Part shown: piece by piece, positions 5,346 through 7,116 of the stretch
Layout of the letters: every line of letters starts with the position of its first letter
Numbering within the stretch: position 1 is the stretch's first letter
Source: Kiritimatiellales bacterium
Lineage (GTDB): Bacteria > Verrucomicrobiota > Kiritimatiellia > Kiritimatiellales > Pontiellaceae
Assembly (NCBI GenBank): GCA_030630445.1
Contig: DAOVNC010000179.1
Span: 1-7,116 of the forward strand
Reading direction: 5' to 3'
Length of the DNA: 7,116 nt
Notes under the pieces: model-generated
Seen by the model: the letters and a program-made list of their open reading frames with translations, nothing else
Told to the model about the DNA's origin: nothing
Database searches by the model: none
Translations under genes and position numbers: made by a program

Positions 5346-5594
5346 CTACATGTGGTCGGTGTCGTCGACGACTTCCTTGACGTCGGGGACGCGCTCCTTG
5401 AGGAGGCTTTCGATTCCGTTTTTCATGGTCATGCGCGCACCGGGGCAACCCTTGCAACCGCCTTCGAGTTCGACGAATACCGCACCGTTTTCGACCTTGG
5501 TCACGGTCGCGCCGCCGCCATGCGAGGCCAGCGCCGGGCTGATTTCCTCGGCCATCACTACATTGACTGCATCCAAAATTTCCTGATCTGTCAT
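5346..5594 (-). CDS. nfu: Nfu-type iron–sulfur cluster carrier (NifU C-terminal domain)
   Basis: This 82-residue stand-alone Nfu domain has the cluster-binding CxxC in GGCKGCPGARMTMKNGIESLL (Cys47, Cys50). The N-terminal segment LDAVNVVMAEEISPALASHGGG is standard for the domain. Such proteins hold a [4Fe-4S] cluster between two subunits and hand it to client enzymes. The start overlaps the stop of the upstream membrane-protein gene as ATGA, with GGAG 7 bases before it, so translation is coupled. It is the last gene of the operon beginning with lipA. Because NfuA is known to restore the auxiliary cluster of lipoyl synthase, LipA is a plausible client here. Confidence 0.95.
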   Translation of the reverse strand: MTDQEILDAVNVVMAEEISPALASHGGGATVTKVENGAVFVELEGGCKGCPGARMTMKNGIESLLKERVPDVKEVVDDTDHM

Positions 5595-6286
5595 TTTCGC
5601 TCTCCGTTGGTTTTAAAGCTTTTTAAAACAGCACTTGCGACCAATGCAAGCAATACCGCCCCGGCGATGAGTGCCCCGATCCATCCGAGCAGCGCTAAAA
5701 TCGTCATGATCACGCCGGCAATCATCACGCCCATTAGAATGTAGAGCATGGATTTACCAAAAGAAATCCCCATCAGAAAGGCCGCCATCGCTCCCGTCCA
5801 ACCGCCGGTGACCGGCAGCGGAATCGCAACGAAGAGCGTCAGGCCGAGCGCCTCGTACTTTTCGATGCTCGCGCTCTTTTTTCGCGTGCGCGCAAACAGC
5901 CAGTCGAAAAACCGTTTGCCGACGGGAAAGCGCATCAGGAATTTCGATACCGGGCCGAGCAGCAGCAGGATGAACGGAATGGGGAGCATGTTTCCCGCAA
6001 CTGCGACCCCGTAGATCCATAACGCTTTTTTAACTTTTTCCGCCCTCTTCAACGTGCGGGTTTCATAAAGGATGTGTCCAGCCGGCACCGCGCCGCGCAA
6101 CTCCACAATGGGAAGGGTCGAAATCGCAGTGATCGCCATGGTGCGGCTCAACCCTTTTTCCTCCATCCAGCGCGCAATTTTTTCGCCGCGATGCATCTCG
6201 TGCTCCGGTTCCTCCGCCCAAGCCCCCCCGGCTACAAAGAGGAATGCACACAGTAGCGCCATCAACATATAAAACGGTTTTTTCAT
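5591..6286 (-). CDS. Small integral membrane protein, Sm_multidrug_ex / DedA-like family
   Basis: This 231-residue protein has a cleavable-looking signal (MKKPFYMLMALLCAFLFVAGGAWA), then a periplasmic charged stretch EEPEHEMHRGEK. The family motifs are LPIVELRGAVPAG (58–70), AGNMLPIPFILLLLGP (97–112), and FVAIPLPVTGGWTGAMAAFLMG (152–173). Hydrophobic segments at about 92–112, 146–173, 179–200 and 203–222 suggest several membrane helices and re-entrant loops, as in the DedA-type fold. The family name 'small multidrug export' is historical, and transport function is not shown. It sits 14 bases after the glycosyltransferase stop and overlaps nfu by 4 bases. GAGAG 8 bases before ATG 6286 serves as ribosome-binding site. 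Confidence 0.88.
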   Translation of the reverse strand: MKKPFYMLMALLCAFLFVAGGAWAEEPEHEMHRGEKIARWMEEKGLSRTMAITAISTLPIVELRGAVPAGHILYETRTLKRAEKVKKALWIYGVAVAGNMLPIPFILLLLGPVSKFLMRFPVGKRFFDWLFARTRKKSASIEKYEALGLTLFVAIPLPVTGGWTGAMAAFLMGISFGKSMLYILMGVMIAGVIMTILALLGWIGALIAGAVLLALVASAVLKSFKTNGERK

Positions 6287-6300
6287 AAGGGTTTCTCTCG

Positions 6301-7017
6301 TTATTTAATCAATCTGCGATCGGGGAAATGGTCCATCACGGCGCGAAAGAACAGCCAGGCATCGCGCAACGGGGCAACATGGCTTTGCCGCCGTCCTTTA
6401 TGGTAGATCGTCGAAATGCGCACCGAATCGACGCGGATATGGCGCAAGGCGGCATGGATCAGGATATCGAATTCAAAGGCAAACCGCGGCTCTTCGCTCA
6501 TAATGAACGGCAGGACGTCGGTCCGGTAGAAGCGGAATCCACACGGCGGGTCGGCCACGTAGATCTTGGTCAGGCGGTTCAGGATCTGGCACATGATGCG
6601 GTTTGTCCATTTCCGGACAAACGGCATGCCCAAGGGGTTCGCCATCCGGTTGCCGATCAGGATGGGAATATGGGTTCGCTCGTAGGCATCGAGGAAGCGG
6701 CGGACTTCGCGCGGATCGTGCTGCCCATCGCCATCGACCACGATTACGGCATCGTAGTTGCGCTCGCGCACCAGCTCGAAACCGCGCTTAAGCGATGCTC
6801 CCTTGCCGAGGTTTTCCGGGTTCCGCAGCACATCGGCGCCGGCCTGCTCCGCGAGCTCCGCGGTGGCGTCGGTCGATCCATCGTCGACGACCACCACCTT
6901 GCAGGGTGCCTGCTCCAGCGCCGTCCGCACCACCGTTGCAATGTGCTTCGCCTCGTTATGCGCACAAATCAACACACAGAATGTTTCCACCTTCTTTGTA
7001 CCGTTGCGCATACCCAT
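6301..7017 (-). CDS. Family 2 glycosyltransferase (polyprenyl-phosphate-sugar synthase-like)
   Basis: This 238-residue GT-A protein has no membrane segment. The nucleotide-sugar motifs are VLICAHNEAKHI (15–26), VVVVDDGSTD (41–50), NLGKGASLKRGF (69–80) and the metal-binding DGDGQHDP (95–102). The acceptor-side segment DPPCGFRFYR (156–165) resembles that of dolichyl/undecaprenyl-phosphate mannosyl- or glucosyltransferases. It would transfer a sugar at the inner face of the cytoplasmic membrane; sugar and acceptor are unknown. ATG 7017 is preferred because AAGG (7027–7030) is 9 bases upstream. GTG 7023 would be only 3 bases from that site, and ATG 7011 is also possible. The site overlaps the lipA stop, so the gene follows lipA in one transcript. 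Confidence 0.9.
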   Translation of the reverse strand: MGMRNGTKKVETFCVLICAHNEAKHIATVVRTALEQAPCKVVVVDDGSTDATAELAEQAGADVLRNPENLGKGASLKRGFELVRERNYDAVIVVDGDGQHDPREVRRFLDAYERTHIPILIGNRMANPLGMPFVRKWTNRIMCQILNRLTKIYVADPPCGFRFYRTDVLPFIMSEEPRFAFEFDILIHAALRHIRVDSVRISTIYHKGRRQSHVAPLRDAWLFFRAVMDHFPDRRLIK

Positions 7018-7028
7018 GGACACCGACC

Positions 7029-7116
7029 TTACGGGGTTGCTGAAATCATATTGTCCGCGCGATAGGACGAACGGACCAGCGGGCCGGACGCCACGGCCTC
7101 GAAGCCGATTTCGTAC
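7029..7116 (-). CDS. lipA: Lipoyl synthase LipA (C-terminal 28 residues, 5' part outside window)
   Basis: The minus-strand frame from the right edge reads YEIGFEAVASGPLVRSSYRADNMISATP and stops with TAA at 7029–7031. VASGPLVRSSY is the hallmark end of radical-SAM lipoyl synthase, containing the conserved RSSY serine that ligates the auxiliary [4Fe-4S] cluster. The rest of the gene lies outside the window. It heads at least the visible part of the operon continuing into the glycosyltransferase, membrane protein and nfu genes. Confidence 0.93.
   Translation of the reverse strand, partial: YEIGFEAVASGPLVRSSYRADNMISATP

Noticed and set aside
6328..7065. Plus-strand reading frame of 245 codons across the glycosyltransferase gene
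   Set aside because: The minus strand carries clear GT2 motifs, and the plus-strand product is a shadow without motifs.

Overview
The window reads as a piece of a Gram-negative, double-membraned bacterial chromosome of moderately high GC. It carries two outer-surface genes (a signal-peptide porin and a lipoprotein), a class 1B pyrimidine operon (pyrK–pyrD), and a tightly packed lipA-led operon. The mixture would fit the PVC superphylum (for example Kiritimatiellota or Verrucomicrobia), but no gene here is diagnostic. That placement is a guess from general style, not a result.

Left part (1–1711, + strand): the 3' end of pyrK (iron–sulfur electron-transfer subunit of dihydroorotate dehydrogenase) and complete pyrD are split by a 122-residue four-helix-bundle protein of the S23/23S-rRNA-intervening-sequence family. 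This small gene is bracketed by purine-rich repeats built on GGGAGCA: direct copies at 86–111 (inside pyrK) and 346–375 (just upstream), and an inverted copy at 761–800 (inside the predicted start of pyrD). The inner copies can pair over 17 bp, placing the gene in a loop. The repeats also encode extra residues in PyrK, supply the ribosome-binding site of the small gene and may add a 19-residue leader to PyrD. This is the most interesting part of the window.

Middle (1712–3416, + strand): after pyrD comes an AT-rich palindrome made of four copies of one 12-mer. It is followed by a two-gene unit: an unrecognised membrane-anchored protein, then a lipoprotein that looks like a two-lobed pepsin/retropepsin-type fold with both active-site triads degraded.

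Centre right (3392–5345, - strand): a porin gene and, 9 bases downstream, a ygbA-type cysteine-rich gene (the NO-responsive family). ygbA ends tail-to-tail inside the lipoprotein gene. About 340 bases upstream of the porin hold no gene but contain three or four hairpins that would lie in the porin mRNA leader.

Right (5346–7116, - strand): a compact operon reading lipA (C-terminal end only) – family 2 glycosyltransferase – small integral membrane protein (Sm_multidrug_ex/DedA-like) – Nfu-type iron–sulfur carrier. Putting lipoyl synthase and an Nfu protein in one transcript makes sense, because Nfu proteins are known to rebuild the sacrificed cluster of LipA.

No tRNA, rRNA, CRISPR array, transposase or origin was seen.
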